A stretch of 64,000 nucleotides of DNA, from assembly GCA_018389105.1 (NCBI GenBank), contig JACATO010000121.1, positions 2,324,001 to 2,388,000 of the forward strand, written 5' to 3'. The notes under the pieces are model-generated. The model did not search any database, was not told where the DNA came from, and was given only the letters and a program-made list of their open reading frames with translations. The position numbers were made by a program, and so were the translations under genes. This document shows positions 38,383-51,349 of the stretch, piece after piece. This DNA is from Nautilus pompilius. Lineage: Eukaryota > Mollusca > Cephalopoda > Nautilida > Nautilidae. Within the stretch, counting starts at the first letter, position 1. Each line of letters starts with the position of its first letter.

Positions 38383-40135
38383 AAAAACATCCGGAACTAC
38401 CTGAGGTGTTGCTATGGTGACCAGTCATAATATTTTCGAGCGCTTTTCTGAAAATAGTGGCCGTTGATGTGGGTCTTTTGCACTATTTTCTCTTTAGTTT
38501 AATTACGCATAAATCATTAGGTGCACCTAAAAAAAAACCCCGCCTGTGATCGCTTGTGCGATATCTGGAGTAGACACGTGATCTCACAATTAATAAACCG
38601 GGTGGGTTGATTAAAGAAAAAGAGAGGTCGTGCAGCAACGATTCTTAGGGTTCGTTGTCATGACGACCTTTTCAGTATTAAGGATTAACGTTTGTTTTGA
38701 GTCTTTCCAACCAACTTATCGGCAGCAACTGGACACACGAAGAGACCTTAGCTTCCTCAATTTTTCCTTATCTAAGGGTTTTACCCCTTGAGTAGACCCT
38801 TTTGAAATGAAAGGATGTCAATTTGCTCCAGGTGTTTTTATTACTTTGCGTAAACTCCATAATATTTCATTCCTGTCGCGAGCTTTTAAAAGAAATAATC
38901 GTTTTATTTGCGCAGCTGAGTGTTTGCTCGTGTCTCGAGATGACTCATAAATGTTCGTAATCTATACTCTTCGGCGGATGTCAGAAACTGTTCGCTTGAT
39001 GGCTATTTTGAAATAATATAATGGGTCGTATTGTAGATAATAAATGATTGCCTCTTGAATTTTTAGACCTGCAGCTCAACATCAGAGGCGATACTTATTC
39101 CGGTATATGGTGATGGTTGTCATGACAACAGATAGATTTCAAGCAAAACCAGGTAACTTTCCCAGTGTGTAGTTACGTTGGTTATTGACAGTGACAGTAG
39201 AAAAACAAGTCTTACCAGTGACATGCAATTCAAATCAGCCTGGAATATATAATATACTGTTGGCTACTATCAACGCTAGTATATAAATTAGTTTTAAAAA
39301 AAATCATCAAATCGGTTCATGGAACTGTTACTGTTTGGTTATCTAAGAATTAAAGTCCACATTGTAACCATCTGTTGTGACTGACTTACATCCTCGCTGG
39401 AGACCGACTTGGTTTGCCAAATCTCCCAAAGCATGGTTTCTTCTAATTTTCTGTATCAGTATTTCGGCGTAGGTTTTTTTTTTCGACTACTCCGGCTTCA
39501 TCCTGCAGATAACCAAAATTTTCCTCTTTGGACATTCGATCTTCTGCTAAAGACCAAAGTGTCAGGCGTCAATAACTGGAAACGCATGTTACCGGTTACC
39601 ATGACGCCAGGCAGCCTCATTGGCTGTGACTAAGAAATCGAACGATGGTGAATGAAGAAGAATGAAGCAAGTAATTGGAAGATTGGTACGTGCGGAGCCG
39701 CTCTGGTAAAAGACAAAATTCCTTCCATCTTTGCACATTACTGCAGTTTGCTAGTCATAAATGTAATATTAATACTGAGTATTATAATAGTTAACTCTAT
39801 CTATGCTACAAGTTACGACCTGAGTAAAATTAATAAATTCTCACGTAACTAAATTTCAAAATTTACTAATAAGTTTTCATTTTCAGAAAATTTTTCGATT
39901 CTTCTTTTTTCTTTTAGTTTTCAATAAACAATATCCTCAGCGGTCGGTTCTTGGCTTAACAAAGTCACATTTTTGCATATTAATTGCTTTCACTTTTAAC
40001 AAAGCGCTGATCTTCTTTCACTAGTCTATGGACATATTGAACGTCTGGAAAATGCTAAGATTTAAAATAGCTACACGTCTTCAACAGTGTAAAGGTAAAT
40101 AACGACACTTACCGAGCAAAATGTCTTAGCAGAAG
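38235..40135 (-). repeat. Inverted duplication, right arm, block 3 (partner 31490-33002)
   Basis: Mirror partner of the left-arm block, with an extra segment at about 38690-39150. It overlaps the end of repeat R, so this part of the inverted pair could alternatively be two copies of a larger dispersed element. Confidence 0.7.
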
Positions 40136-43100
40136 CTTGTTTGCAATTTTCGGATTAACACTTATTTTCAATCTTATCTTTTTACTTCTGTGCCAAAAAC
40201 CAGGCGTCTTTTTAGTTTGCATGACTTATAGCGAGCAGTGTAGTTTAGGACGAATTTAGTGCTCGTAGGACCCTAACCATTTGTTTCTTTGATTGGGGCC
40301 CCATTCAAGAGCGAAGATACCTTTCTTAAGGCTCAGGTAAAACCTTAACACGGAAGTTTCAGGGGAAGGAAGGAAAGGAGGACTGTAAAACTTTGCTTTG
40401 TTTGTATAAGCTGTGTATGAAATATTTACACTGGCCTAACGTTTTTGTCGTCTTCTTGAAATACCTGAGTTGATGATGTTTATCTCACAAAAACAAAAAA
40501 ACAAAATCCAACATGAAAAGTTCGCATGCAGCCTATAAGAGAGTCATGAGAAAATGGTAAATATTGCATCTTTTATTTTCTTAAGTTTTTTTTAAAATAG
40601 GTAGTCTGACTTCCGGTGAACGTGGGCGCGGCGAAGGCACGGGGTTTGTTGGGGTCCCTCCGACACCTGTGTTTGCCTCTTATTTTTCTACGGTTGATAA
40701 AGATGGCGGAGTTGAAGTGGGGTAGATTGTGATAAGATTAGAAAGAATCTCAACTATGTGAAATTACTGCTGCGCTGTTAGAAAAAAATATTTCTCGCCT
40801 CTCAAACATCGTGGGGTTAGGAAAATGACGATGGAAGAGCGATGGATATTTTCATTTATTTTGCAATACTTCGAATGTTTAAATTATCTTTTCCTAGATT
40901 AAAATTCTTTTCCACCTCAGATGAATTTTTTAATAAAAGAAAAGCTTGCAATGAATTACCTGTTCCTACATGAGCTCCCAGGTCAAGTAGATTCTCCGGT
41001 TCACACAGAGTTTAAACTACTCAGAGACAAGTACCAATGAAAGATGTACCCCTAAGTGGCTTTGAGGGGAGGTGGGACTAGGATGTCTATTCAGAGACAA
41101 GTACTTGAACGGACAAGATCCAATGAGGGGGAGGTGGGACTAGGATGGATCTAAGAAAAATTTATCTTACAAATGTACAGCATTTTTTCGCGAGAAGCTT
41201 TATTGTCAATTTTGAAATACCTCTTGAAAGAATTATGAGGATACCTAAGAATATCAATGACAAAAGTAGAAAAATCTATGCAATTTTTAATCCAAGAAGG
41301 TTTTTAAAAAAGGTATTCAACCACCAGTGTAATCAATTCTTTGGTAAAGATGGCTACGACATGCTAAAAGTTTCCTTAAAAAGGCACGTTATCTGACGTT
41401 TTAATAAATAACAATCAAAATAGAAAAAGAAGTGTTGTCAATATCATATGTGATGACGATAATCTACGAACATATCTGCCGAATGAATATTGTACCAGCT
41501 CCTTAAACTAGCAGAAACCTGAGTTTTATATTCATAAAATCAAACATTTACAGTAAATTGCTTTCTGTAACCCTGACGTAGGAACAAATTATTAGATATT
41601 TTAGTAGAGGTTGACATCCATTATTGAGAGAACGATTTTTTTCTATTATATCCCTGATTTAGGTTTTCTCTTGTCACTTTTTTGATTATATCCCTTTACA
41701 GTCATTCAATTGGCTTTACATTTGGAGACTGCAGGCCGACAAAGCTCCCCCTCACAGTTCTCTTTATGAAACACTCCCTGTACAGCGTCTTTGAGATCAC
41801 GGCCAGGCTGGAAATATAATTTTATTTCAACATGTCCCTCGCAAATGGTGGCACTTTCCTTTCCAATATCATTCTGTACACATACCTGTTCATGAGCAAT
41901 TGAAAGTGACTAAATTCTTTTTAATTTCTGCAAGCCTTCAGCAGAAGCTTTCCATTAGCTCTCTTACAGATGAGTACTACACATTCCTCATTAAATCCTT
42001 CCTCAGGATCTCTCCACATCCACATGCTAGCATCTGATTAATAAGTAACAAACTGTTGCCAACTTTTATGGCCACTATTCCATGTGATCCATTACCATTC
42101 GACCTGGGTTCTTTCTGTTCGAGGACTAATAATGGCTTTCCCTCCCTTCTGCGGCTCTCGGAGTGCCCTCTAACAGATAATTTTTGGTTCGCTTACTGAT
42201 TTCCATAACTTTCTGTCCCTTATTCATCACTTGATCTTCTAATCCCCTTATCTACTCAAACACTTCCTGCAGCTTCTCGGGTGCATCTTTCACTCGCCTT
42301 TCTCTTCTTTCAGAATTGTGTTTCTTTTACAGGTCGAATACAATAGAAATCCTGAGAGTTTTTATTCCATCAAAGTTTACCCGCTGCTTCTACCTTTTGA
42401 GTTATATTCAAATTCTAAATTTTAAAACCATTTCAATATCAGGTGGGTTATGACCTTTGGGATAATTCTAACGTTGCAGAGAAAAATGCATAACTGGCAT
42501 ATAAAAGTGGAGATATTCAGAATTCTTTACCTTTTTGTTCCATTTATTATTTGAAAAACATCAGGTGAGGCACTCGGGCGTGTAGTCGAAAGTCGGCCAT
42601 CATCTTTGTCAGTGGAGCGCTTACATCGGGAGGCGTGAATATTCTTTCATCTCACTGTGCTGTGGAAATAATGAAATGCAAGATAAGAATTAGTTTTAAT
42701 TTTCAACTGTCTTAACGAAAGAAACTTTAATTTGACGAAAATTTAATGACAACTTTTTCTTATAATTCAATATTTGAGAAAACATCAATTTCACAAATGA
42801 ATACAAAAACCCATCTATAAGAAGCATTTAAAAATGATTTCATAGTTTAAGTTTTGAAAAATGAATATTCGAAGTAATAGTAAGGGAAGCAAATTATTAA
42901 TAGGCCGGGCGTGAAAGAGTGACACTGATGGCCATACTGTTGGAAGAAGAAAAACAAATGAAAGTAAGAAAGTTGCGGAGCAGAGCAAATAGAAATACTC
43001 AACGTGTCAATTAATGTCACAAGTAAAATTCGGGGTAGGCATCACGTGAAGATGGACGATTCACTTTTACTCATTCAGTAGACAAGTGGTTGCCCCGTGA

Positions 43101-45095
43101 CACCTGTCTACTTTCTAAGCATTAACAGTACAAAACTAATAAGATTAACAACAGTTGCAGCACTTTATCGTCTGCCTACCGCTACCACAAATGTGATTTG
43201 TTTCAAGTTAATGGTGATATACTTTTGTTTCTTCAGTTCAGATATGAATTGAAGGCTGCATTATTAATTTCAGAAAACCTGCCTATTCTTCTTATCCCGT
43301 ATTAGAAATTATCCTTACGAATTAATTAAGAGCTTGATATTCTAGAAAGCCATCCACGGAGGAACAAAGTCAAATCTGATGTAAATCCCTCGGTTTTTTT
43401 TCAATACTAACATTTAATTCTTGTGGAATTCTTTGTTTCGCTGCCATGTCACGGTCACTATAGTACTAGCCGAATTCCCCTTCCTAGTCGAAGACTTGGC
43501 TTCATCTATTCCATTAGGGTCTGCGCCATATTTACCGTTCATCTGAGCAAGGAGGAGGCATATATCTAACTTGAGCGGTCTACTCTTTGATATTTGCTCT
43601 TTCGTTTGACGCTAGACGACTGATTTCTTTTCCAATTCTTTTGTCTCTCAAAGTTTACTTATAATATTAATAGTTATATCCTTTTAAATTGTAGCTTTTA
43701 AAATGAATTTAAAATTATCTAAGAAGAAAATGTGCAAAATGTATTACAATTTATAATTAATAAATTTAGTTTCAAATTGGGAAAAGATGAAGTTTTACAA
43801 AGATGCACCTGAAAGCGAAATAATCTAGCATCACCGAATTCTTCACTCTGTAGTTTTGGTTTTTGGTAATAGTTCTTACCCTGACCACTGACGAATACGA
43901 AACGAGATGACGATGGGAAAAGACGGTTTATTCAGGGGAGGTAATTAATCGGTGAATTGTCAAAATCAAGTCGATATTATTAGCATCATTATTATTCCCA
44001 TTTGAATTCGCTCAGAAGGAAGCGAGATGACAGACATTTGTCAACCAAACCAGTTCTCCGCTGATGGAGAAGACTTTCCGTAGTAAATTGGGGTTCCCAA
44101 GATGGGTACTGTTTACAGCAGACGAACATTTTGGGGCGTTTATTACACATCGAGACATTCGCCTCAATCTACATTTCGGTAATTAAGAAACACTATTTGC
44201 GCTATTATAAAACAATCGCCCAGCGAGACCCCACGTTATTGATGGTGACGTCACCTTTCTTAAAGCTCCTATTAGCCGAGAGTTCCCGAGAAGCGAGATG
44301 CTAAGTTGCACAGCCTGGTAAAAAATTGTTTCCAGCGGTTTTGGACATATGCGTCTTTAAGAAGCTTACAGTGTCGTCAGCAGAGAGAAGGGAATGTATT
44401 CCGTGACTTAGTGCAGGCCGAAAGCATAGTGGTCATAATGGATCCAAAATACATATTTACCATCTTCATTTTTCTTATTGTCTTTTTTTGCTACGTGTGA
44501 GAGTTAGGTATGCTCGGACTTTGGCCATTACATAAAACACCTTCAGAACTCATTTTTTCAGGGAAATTACTCTGTGAGGATCCATACTCACTCTTCACAC
44601 ATATACAGGCGTACGGGTTACAGAATATCATGAAAACACCAAAGCAGTACATTTAAAATATGTACTAGGAAAAGCAATACAATTTTGACGCTGATTTCGA
44701 TTCAGAAATTGGTATTGATGACATTTCCATTTATATCATTTAAAATTAAAGATTTATCAATATTAACCCGGGTTACAATAGAATTTCCAGGAAATCACTT
44801 ACTATCATTCATCGAAAAGATAGTCTGAAAAATCAAGGGAAGTTTTTATTGGCGTATTCAGTGAGCAAATTAGGAAAAATTTCGGCTAATGAAGTAAGTT
44901 CAGACAAACAAACAAAGACCCTGAGTGCCAGGTTGATTCGTGAAATAACAATAAAAGAAAGGATTTGGTGTGAGGGTGTAGCTCCTAAGAAAGCATTCTT
45001 ACAAGAGTAAGTTACCTTAGACTAATTCACTTGACTAAAATTAATAGAAATGGAGGGCAATTCAATAAATTTTGAAATAATTCCCAGCAGTTTTT
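40136..45095. other. Right-arm-only segment without recognised gene
   Basis: Five kilobases with no counterpart in the left arm, where only 30640-31490 lies between the same blocks. A locally GC-rich patch at 40607-40760 contains AAGATGGCGG, a YY1-like motif. The 83-codon open frame at 41145-41396 resembles no family I know. 41720-42360 has short readable minus-strand patches, perhaps a decayed element. Nothing is called with confidence. Confidence 0.35.
41014..41148 (+). repeat. Imperfect tandem duplication, two units of about 65 bases
   Basis: TCAGAGACAAGTAC occurs in both units, and each ends GAGGTGGGACTAGGATG, with a variable middle. Two copies only. Confidence 0.6.
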
Positions 45096-45104
45096 AACGT
45101 TATC

Positions 45105-46620
45105 TTTTGCCCAAACAAATATCAAATCGTAGGTTCGTGTATGTTCTCTTCTTCCTGTTTCGGTTGGTTGGTTGTTGATCAAGAAAAAGCAAACAAATAT
45201 ATTGGATTTCCATGAAAAGATCGGAAGGAACCTTGCAACATTTATCGCGCTGAAATTCGTCTTCCATTTCGCTGAGATTGCATTAAAGAAAAGGTCAGTA
45301 GAAAGACAAAATTATTAAAAAATATTTTATCTTCATCTCCGATAATAAAGTCTTTTAAATAACTTTTCTTAAAGTAAGGCCAGTTTATCGTTCCCTGATT
45401 TTGTAGATCTTGGCCGCGATTGTGAGGTTTGTAGATATAAAACGATATCTACTGGGATCAGATGGATTATTTCATCAGAATTTCTTCAGATGCAATACGA
45501 ATAAAGTTAAAGACAATATCAGTTAGTGATATCTCAACCTCAGGTTATTAAATGTAGTAAATATAGCAGACCATAATACGCCAAAAAGGTCGGTATTGTC
45601 TTATCGTCTTCTATCCATAAATGATTTGAAATTGGTTGCAGTGGTGCTTTGGAGGTATCAATTTTAGATTAGAATAACAAATGAGTTATTTATTGTTTAG
45701 TCACTCGCAAGTTGGAAAAGAGACGTCTTCCTGAGAGGATGCCATAAGGTAGAAGAACCTGCTTGTCTGTTTTCACACAGTCAGTATACCATCGATATCG
45801 TGGCCATTTTTGACACCCTTGGCTGATAATACAGCCCCACATTTGCACTGATCCACCCTCTGCTTCATTACAGCTGTTGTACGCAGACAGTTATACCGCT
45901 GTCGGTTCTTCTTCGAACAAGCTGCCGTTCATTTTACCAAACAGTTCGAACTTGAACTCATCAGAAAAGAGCGATTATTTTTGGTTTTCGGTTTTTTTTT
46001 ACTCTCCTTACAAAGTTTTCGGGAAGCTACAAATTCCCTGGGTCCCGCGTTTGTGTATTCCACTGTTCTTGAAGGAAAACGTAACACCCGTACATGCTGC
46101 TAGGTTATTCGCTAGATCCGTCATGTCTGGCATGTAACACGCAGAGAACGTATCCTAGGGTACTTAATATCACGTATGGAGAGGTTGGACTTTCCTCGCC
46201 GACCGCTTCTACTGCCAACAATACCCGTGAAACGCATCTAATACAGAGTCCGGCACACAGCCTCATTCGAAACATGAAGTCGGGCTTGAAACTGACGCCT
46301 GGAGTTCTCTTCAATTTGATTTATAGTCGTCAGATGCAATTTCACTAGATGACATTGAATTTAAGATTCGGTTTTTTCCTGTTTTCATAATTATTGCCAA
46401 TACGGTGTAAGATCGTAAGTTAGGTACCATTTTTCTGTAATGGAAGTTAATTATAAAGCCGAACGTAAATTGTCGCAAAGTTTTAATTTGAAAAGTCAGT
46501 AAAGTTCCACAAGTTTTTGAAAACTTAAGCTTTTCTGAAAAATTAATTAGAGATTATGGTCTTCAATGTTTCAAAACCCTGACCCATCAAATGTTTCCTT
46601 AAATTGTCTAAAGTGAAACT
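45105..46620 (-). repeat. Inverted duplication, right arm, block 2 (partner 28700-30215)
   Basis: Reverse complement of the left-arm intron 4 block, including the shared Tc1 relic. The next block toward higher coordinates begins after only about 430 unmatched bases, while the left arm has 4.4 kb there (exons 3 and 4 and introns), so the right arm has lost them. Confidence 0.85.
45730..46345 (-). mobile_element. Tc1-like transposase relic, right-arm copy
   Basis: Mirror copy of the relic at 28990-29625, sharing its altered catalytic block and its interruptions, with a few further differences. It was duplicated with the arm, not inserted independently. Confidence 0.7.
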
Positions 46621-47140
46621 GATTGCTTCACCCCTAACATTTTCTAACCTTGCTTCAAAACTTGGAATTGAATCTTCGAATTTACTCAATAATGTTAAAA
46701 TTATCATATGGAAGTGCATATCCCTGTAGTTTCTCACAGATCTATTGGAACATTGAATCAAATTGAAATCTTAATTGAAAGTAATTAATTTCCGACTACT
46801 TTTCAAATCATGACAAATGTCACTCTGTTTGATGTACTGAATAGCAGACATTTGTAAGTGGATATGAGTACAGAGTCAAGCTGCACGAACATAGATTTGC
46901 ATACAGATTTTTTCTTGCTATTAATTTTAGGATGTTACTGTTCAAAGTAACAAGAGAATGTTTATAAACTTTATGTTGAGAAATCAAAATCTGCGTAAAT
47001 ATTAATAGGAAAAGCAGAGATCACTGTATTCCATTTAAAGAAAGAAAACAAAGTATTTTGGTAGATGGGAGCTGATGCACTGCAGACTTGGACTTGCTTC
47101 TTCGGTCATGAACAAGTCTACACGCAGTAGGTACTCTTAC

Positions 47141-47278
47141 CTCTTCCCCCAGCCGTCCGGTACCCGCGGCCACGTCCAGTATTCGAACGGTACTTCGATC
47201 AGTCCCCGGCGACGCATAGATCTCTGCCACGGCCTCGGCACCCAATATTGGACCCCTGTATCTATCCGAGGATAGGTC
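47141..47278 (-). pseudogene. METTL27-like: METTL27-like exon 2, right-arm copy (gene remnant D)
   Basis: On the minus strand these 138 bases encode the same 46 residues as exon 2 of gene C (DLSSDRYRGP... to LDVAAGTGRLGEE). By eye the exon is identical at the nucleotide level. Splice signals survive: an ag acceptor after ttcc and a gtaaga donor (gtaagt in gene C). Exons 3, 4 and 5 are missing from the arm, and no exon 1 was seen at higher coordinates, so it cannot make the enzyme alone. Intronic flanks differ by a few percent from the left arm, consistent with a recent copy. Confidence 0.8.
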
Positions 47279-48079
47279 CTGGAAAACATCGCAAGAAACT
47301 CAAAACTATGTTTTTCTTTTCTTTCCATACAAATTTTTGTATAACGTTTACGTTGCAAACAGGAAAAGTCCCATCCATTGGACGAACACGTGACCGGATT
47401 AATATTATCTTAATTGTTGTCATTTTACATTAAGAACATTTCTGTTTAGTTGCCTTAATTGACAGTTGCAAGAATTATGTTTCTTGTCTCCATCAGAGTC
47501 CGACTGGCACTGTGAATCATATCTTACCAACAATTATCGAAAAACACGAATATATGTGGACGTATTGTACGCAAACTAAGGAAACAAAAAGAACATCTTT
47601 AAGTTTTCAACAGCCATGTGATGATATCCTCATAAGTAATAAGCTCGACGTAAAGTCCTTGTGTGAAACATATTAGACAAGAGTTGAAGAACAAAAGTCA
47701 TGAGATACAATAGAAAAGTAAAAATACGATTTAAAAACATATAAACATATTAAAATAAAATAATCAGATTTTCTGAAACTGATGTCCTTGCAAAAATGTT
47801 CTCGCAATTATTATCTCTCGTTGAGAATGTATTTAGAAGCAAAGCAGAAACACTTTTAGAATTCTCTTTCCGTAATTTCATAATGTTTGTCCCTATTAGG
47901 AAGGAAGTGTGCAGTGCAGTCCTGTTTGTCTGTTGAGCGCCCTAACATTTCAATGAGGGGAGCTCACTTTAACTCCAACACCCCGAACTCGTTTGGCTCA
48001 CTCCATCTGTTAAAGAACACCACGAGGCAGAGTCAAGTGCGTTCCACCCTCTAAAATGGCAAATAGCCGGGATACACAA

Positions 48080-48469
48080 TCTATCTATCTATCTATATAT
48101 TACTAAAACTCTGATCTTGCATGTATGTATTATGTATATTCTCGAAACTCCGTCTAAACGGTGCACGAAGGCGCTATAATTTTATGGTCACCTTACTCAC
48201 CACCCGACTGCGGTGTGCAGTAGCAAGCTTCGTTTAAATCGGGCAACGAATAATGGAATTATTAAGACTTTTGTAATTATTACTAGCAAACCGTGTGTTT
48301 GAATTTAGCGGTTGCCAGGAATGTCGTGATTGAACGCCTGCTTCATTAAGCAATGACTCCTGATGTAAATGCTCAACTTTTCATAAAATTAAAGTTTGAT
48401 CACTGGATAATATTAAAATTGTGTGTCGTCTTTTTTTCGCCAACCGCTGTCACAATGGGGGTCGTCTAG
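48080..48469 (+). mobile_element. Non-autonomous Helitron-like insert
   Basis: About 390 bases present in the right arm and absent at the matching site in the left arm (near 23286), so both filled and empty sites are in hand. It begins TCTATCTATCTATCTATATA and ends GGGGGTCGTCTAG. The 5' TC, 3' CTAG and insertion between A and T fit Helitron rules, and the microsatellite-like start is common in Helentron-type non-autonomous elements. No clear 3' hairpin or coding sequence was seen. The flank next to the insert differs slightly from the empty site. Confidence 0.5.
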
Positions 48470-49104
48470 TATATTACTTAAAATCATGCTTATTATCCAT
48501 ATTTTAACGGATACAGTTCAGTCACGTGGCCTGTAGAATCGTAATTAATATACGTATATATATACAGAAAACGATAAAGAGGGTTCGACTTCTACCCACC
48601 CAACTGCTATACATCTCCACTATTCCTTTGAGCCAGGTCACAAAAAGTTTGATTCCTAGAGATTCTTTCCCATTTTTTTGTTTATGGTAAGTTAGTCTAA
48701 TGCTGCTCTCCTCCCAGACAGCACACGGAGCACAATTGAGGCCCAGCGAAAATTAACTTCGTTTTATTGCGAAGGTAAAATTAGTTGTTTTTCTTTTTCA
48801 CTTTATAAGAGCCATCTGAAACTGATCTGGAATCGTTACTCTTTTTGAAGAACAACCTATAATAATGACGGCTTTAGAGGTGGAGATTTAATACATATGC
48901 TATACTACAAATTATCGTTTTGAAATGAGGATGCCCATAAATTTTGTGCGCTGCCTCGTTTGTCTCACCTGTCCAGGAAATACGAGTGAATCTGACACGA
49001 ATTACTGAGTAATTTGAAGATATTACTGAGATCAAAATTCGAATTTAACTGGTGCCACTGTTACGGGCATAAAGTAAGTACGACAGCCTATAGTTGTAAA
49101 CACC

Positions 49105-51100
49105 AACTATGGAATTTTAATTGGGTTGTATTTCCTAGAATAGCATTCACTTACTGCTTTATGGTTGTTCACGTGCCGGCTTTTTACAAACTCCGCTCAC
49201 CTCCCGACCTTAGCAAAAGGCAAATACCGCACAGAAAAGAAGACGATAATAATAATTGTTCTTGTTGTTTTTTATCTGAACAAGAACTGCCATCTTATAG
49301 GCGACGCCTCGATAAATTCTTAACCTTAATCCTGCTCTTTCATGATGTTTACCGCGCCTATATCTACCAGCCGTGAGTCGTGAACCTTGGTAACAAAGGT
49401 ACACTATAATACCTTGCAATTTTCATTTGAACCCTTTAAGACTCTTGTATGTAAATCGCTGTTTGTTTTATCCTTTTTTAGAACTCGACCATTGCTATAC
49501 ACTGTTACCCAAAGAGATAAATTTACGTGTAGGAATGTAGATTTTCATTATAGGATTTTATATCTTCTCACCGAAAAGAGCCATGGAGGTAGTAAACGTC
49601 ACATCGCCGGAAGTGAAGTGATATCCAAGTAACCGGATGCTCCAGACCTGTTGTAAAGAGGAGTAAGTACCCTGGCGCAAAACATTAAATCATGCAAAAG
49701 CAACCACAGCAATCAAATTGATTTTTTTTTCTTTTTAAATACGCATACTTTATTGTTTGCCCAATTTCTTAGATAACCAATGCGCAGCTCTTGGGCATAC
49801 TAGCGCCCAAGACATGCACCTCAATATGTGTGATTAGACGGTTCCAAACATTGGTTATTCTATGCTTTCATTTGTTAGACGTTAATCTATGGATTTTTCT
49901 TTAAAGTTAACCAACCCATACTGTACGTTAGGTTCTCGAACTCATTAAGAATAGGGCTCTGTACGCCTAGGTCAGACGCCGCGATATCTTGACCCGGTAG
50001 TCTGCACTCAGTTCTCAAACGCTTGTAAGCAGTCGATGCTGCAACACATCAATATACCGAGGTGCATCCACCGAAACACATTTTCTCGATGCACATTAAG
50101 GTTGCGAAGTGCTTAATCAAGTGAACTTTGCTTCTGTGCCGGTATTCTTCACCTGGCCAACGACGTACAAGATTGTTATAATCATTGATGCGAATGCAAC
50201 TGGAAGATCGGCGGAAACACGATGTAGTATATGAATTTTTCCGAGTGCTATACTTCCTTGCTAACGGCCCTTTCTGAGAGTTGTACGAAGCTTCTGTCTA
50301 GCTGCAATATCCTTGCCAAATTCAACAATCTTACCAAGAAATACTTGGCGAACAACAATGTTGCCCTGACCTACAAAATTAAAGAGAACTTGACGGGAAA
50401 TGAGTATAGCACTTTGATTTTTTACTAACTGCTAGGCATTCTAGACCACTGGTTGTTTTGTTGTGGAGAAGACTGCTCTCATTGTAGTAAATTTGGAGTT
50501 TGTAACATCAGCAAACAGTCAAACAGCCGCGGCCTGTGTCAGTGAAACTGCTAATCACTATTCACCTACCTGAAAGGATGGGGCAGCAATGGATTTTGAC
50601 TCAGCTTCTTATTGTGCAAAGGTCACAGGGTATAAAGCTCAATAAAAAAACTGAATTATTGATTTCTCTGCCTTGTCAAACTGATCAGCTGCATTTTTCT
50701 GTTTTTTATATATTCCAGGTGTTTCTCTAAAAATCGCTGATTTGGAGAAATTCATATAATCGATCCGGTTGCAAATTTCAAGCATCCACTAGAGCAAAAA
50801 ACCTCTCCTATAATGTTTGAGATAAGGTCGCATTTGAGGGCAGCATTACCAATTGCCGATGTACCGAGAAGATGGTTCAGTCTTCGAATGAATGCAGAGA
50901 GTATTCAGAAAGATGGGACGTCTTAATGCGCCTTTTATATCATAGAGTGTTCAATGGTGGAAAAGCAGATGAGTCGAACTGAAAACTTCAGCATCTACGC
51001 AAGAAACGAAACAAAGGTTCGTACAAGGCTCTGATTTCTCATCCAAAAACCTCAACCACTGTACTATGTAGACAAAATTTGAATCATGCTCTTAAATAGA
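49105..51100. other. Stretch without recognised gene
   Basis: Sequence outside the palindrome. Small open frames (at most 81 codons) show no family resemblance. Nothing structural was recognised. Confidence 0.35.
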
Positions 51101-51349
51101 CGAAAGATTCTCTTATGAAGAGGCGTATGGCATTCTGGTTAACAATGTCTTTGTAGAACTTTCTCGCTGAAGCTTATCAAGGTAGATTCCACAGAAAATC
51201 ATTCGTTTTGTGTCCATGTTGCCAATCAGTAAGCAGGAGACAGTCGGGAGTGATTTCCAAAGTTTTCTCGAAGAATTGTCACAGAAGCTACCGTCGTTGG
51301 CAATCTCTCCTCTTAGGGCTTTTTTCAGCGAATCTTCATTCTGAAAGTC

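Larger units (their letters stand above)
47050..49104 (-). repeat. Inverted duplication, right arm, block 1 (partner 22628-24330)
   Basis: Reverse complement of the left-arm block around exon 2, interrupted by a Helitron-like insert at 48080-48469. Confidence 0.85.

Noticed and set aside
40607-40760. GC-rich patch with AAGATGGCGG as a host promoter
   Set aside because: A YY1-like motif alone is weak, and no gene follows; a LINE 5' end is equally possible.
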